Of a stretch of DNA of 6,941 nt, positions 6,431-6,941 are shown in pieces. A model generated the notes under the pieces. The model did not search any database and was not told the DNA's origin. It worked only from the letters and a program-made list of their open reading frames with translations. This DNA is from UBA11612 sp963976395 (GTDB taxonomy: Bacteria > Pseudomonadota > Alphaproteobacteria > Rhodospirillales > Rhodospirillaceae), in NCBI GenBank assembly GCA_963976395.1, contig CAXBLG010000115.1, forward strand, positions 1 to 6,941. Reading direction: 5' to 3'. The stretch's first letter is position 1. The number at the start of each line of letters is the position of its first letter. The translations under genes and the position numbers were made by a program.

Positions 6431-6571
6431 TCACGTAATTGGTGTTTCGCCAACATCCAATGTGATTTCGACCTTCCCCAAGTTCAAATTTTGGACTCTT
6501 CGCACTACTCTCGACGCATGCGCATCACCAGCGAGGATAATGGCCCGAACATCTCGATCTCCTCCACGCAT
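6431..6571 (-). CDS. Small uncharacterised ORF (46 aa) upstream of the TIR gene
   Basis: On the minus strand, ATG 6571 opens a 46-codon frame ending at TGA 6431-6433. It begins MRGGDRDVRAIILAGDAHAS and ends with VEITLDVGETPIT. The sequence looks protein-like, with a hydrophobic strand (RAIILAGD), an amphipathic helix (ASRVVRRVQNL) and two likely beta strands (KVEITLDV), whereas the overlapping frames on the other strand do not. AGGCGG lies 4 nt upstream as a fair Shine-Dalgarno. The frame stays open further upstream to a TGA at 6620-6622, so GTG 6604 (57 aa, adding VLFHELVLGGL) is an alternative start, or the ORF may be the 3' remnant of a larger gene. It shares the reading frame of the TIR gene, separated by this TGA and 42 nt. 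I do not recognise the family. It may be the first gene of the leftward operon. Confidence 0.45.
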   Translation of the reverse strand: MRGGDRDVRAIILAGDAHASRVVRRVQNLNLGKVEITLDVGETPIT

Positions 6572-6629
6572 GAGGCCGCCTAGAACCAGCTCGTGAAATA
6601 ACACCGCTAACCAATCACTTCATACTCTT

Positions 6630-6660
6630 CCCTCCCCCGCCCCCACCCCCTACATTCCCC
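6630..6660 (-). other. G-quadruplex-type tract in the uvrB leader
   Basis: The minus strand carries five G runs. In 5'-3' order they are GGGG (6657-6660), a 6-nt loop, GGGGG (6646-6650), T, nothing else than one base before GGGGG (6640-6644), one base before GGGGG (6634-6638), and one base before GGG (6630-6632). Single-base loops between four runs are the classic pattern of a very stable G-quadruplex; the plus strand could form an i-motif. It lies within 33 nt of the uvrB ATG, on the template strand of uvrB and the coding strand of the leftward operon, in the short divergent region that should hold both promoters. Confidence 0.55.
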
Positions 6661-6662
6661 TC

Positions 6663-6941
6663 ATGAGCACCCAACTCGACGACACCCGCCCGCTGCCGCT
6701 TTACGGCGCCGTGAAGCCCGACCTGAAATCCGACGCGGCGCCGCAGGATCGCGGGCGGCCGTTCGAGATTGTCTCCGACTACAAACCCGCGGGCGATCAG
6801 CCGGCGGCGATTGCGGAGCTGATCGGCGGGATTACCCAGGGCGAGATGGATCAGGTGCTGCTCGGGGTCACGGGCTCGGGCAAGACTTTCACCATGGCGC
6901 ATGTGATCCAGCAGGTGAAACGGCCGGCCCTGGTGCTGGCG
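6663..6941 (+). CDS. uvrB: Excinuclease ABC subunit UvrB, N-terminal part (3' cut by window edge)
   Basis: Damage-recognition helicase-like subunit of the UvrABC nucleotide excision repair complex, acting on DNA in the cytoplasm. The first 93 codons are present. After a non-conserved N-terminal extension of about 30 residues comes the family start: FEIVSDYKPAGDQPAAIAEL (34-53), with the conserved GDQP (44-47), then the Walker A loop GVTGSGKT (68-75) with K74 as the ATP phosphate-binding Lys, followed by FTMAHVIQQVKRPALVLA. The rest lies outside the window. ATG 6663 is the only ATG ahead of the conserved core. It is preceded by a pyrimidine-rich leader with no visible Shine-Dalgarno, which is unusual; GTG at codon 17 would be a possible internal alternative. 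High-GC codon use matches the MFS gene, marking it as host core DNA. Confidence 0.95.
   Translation, partial: MSTQLDDTRPLPLYGAVKPDLKSDAAPQDRGRPFEIVSDYKPAGDQPAAIAELIGGITQGEMDQVLLGVTGSGKTFTMAHVIQQVKRPALVLA

Larger units (their letters stand above)
1052..6622. other. AT-richer accessory (candidate defence) island between MFS gene and uvrB
   Basis: The DNA between the MFS stop and the region just before uvrB is clearly richer in A/T than the two flanking genes and uses A/T-ending codons, such as aaa, gaa, aat and att in the 1255 gene. All genes inside belong to families known from nucleotide metabolism, DNA-base modification or TIR-type immunity. This pattern fits horizontal acquisition of a defence cassette into a core locus. 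No integrase, transposase, tRNA gene or flanking direct repeat was found, so the exact borders are inferred from composition and gene content only. The right border is placed at the TGA at 6620-6622, which limits the reading frame of the rightmost small ORF. Confidence 0.6.

Noticed and set aside
6326..6583. Plus-strand open frames upstream of uvrB (78-85 codons)
   Set aside because: Their translations are not protein-like, and they oppose the TIR start and the more convincing small minus-strand ORF.
6389..6662. LexA-type SOS box (GTTC-N7-GTTC) for uvrB
   Set aside because: The GTTC/GAAC elements present are not paired at the required spacing on either strand.
1052..6662. Attachment sites, direct repeats, integrase, transposase, tRNA or CRISPR marking a mobile element
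   Set aside because: None could be found by reading both borders and the interior, so no specific mobile element type is claimed.
6615..6902. 95-codon open frame on the minus strand over the uvrB start
   Set aside because: It lies opposite the clear UvrB N-terminus and its Gly-rich end is just the translated G tract.

Overview
The window looks like a chromosomal segment of a high-GC proteobacterium, most likely an alphaproteobacterium. The two outer genes (an MFS transporter cut by the left edge and uvrB cut by the right edge) use strongly G/C-ending codons, and the UvrB N-terminus matches the universal UvrB family. The lineage guess rests only on composition and overall protein style and is moderate at best.

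Between these GC-rich genes, from about 1052 to 6622, lies a visibly AT-richer block with different codon use. It reads as a horizontally acquired accessory (probably anti-phage defence) island. Left to right it holds: a 203-bp non-coding stretch with nested inverted repeats and a candidate promoter; one rightward gene (1255-2850) for a multidomain MazG-type nucleotide pyrophosphohydrolase; then four leftward genes plus one small leftward ORF. In transcription order, right to left, these are: a 46-codon unknown ORF (6571-6431), a MTH538/DUF1863-type TIR protein (6388-5918), a protein of the nucleotide-modification-associated Nmad2 type (5907-5236), an ASK-like protein with an N-terminal TIR/deoxyribosyltransferase-like Rossmannoid domain plus a C-terminal TPR-S/DUF4071 'TRAFs-binding' region (5203-3977), and a stand-alone protein resembling the helical domain of 5-hydroxymethyl-dU DNA kinases (3946-2867). 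Gaps of 10-42 nt and well-placed Shine-Dalgarno sequences for several of them point to one operon. It converges on the MazG-type gene with only 16 nt between the stop codons.

The gene set links three themes: nucleotide-pool chemistry (MazG), recognition or processing of modified thymine-type DNA bases (the hmdU-kinase-helical-domain relative and Nmad2), and nucleotide-cleaving or nucleotide-sensing immune effectors (two different TIR-class proteins, one with a TPR sensor scaffold). A reasonable hypothesis is a defence system that detects hypermodified phage DNA or its nucleotide precursors and responds through a TIR NADase or a nucleotide signal. I do not recognise this exact combination as a named, experimentally described system. 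The island ends in a very short divergent region in front of uvrB, which contains a strong G-quadruplex-type C/G tract. No tRNA, rRNA, CRISPR array, transposase, integrase or flanking direct repeat was seen.
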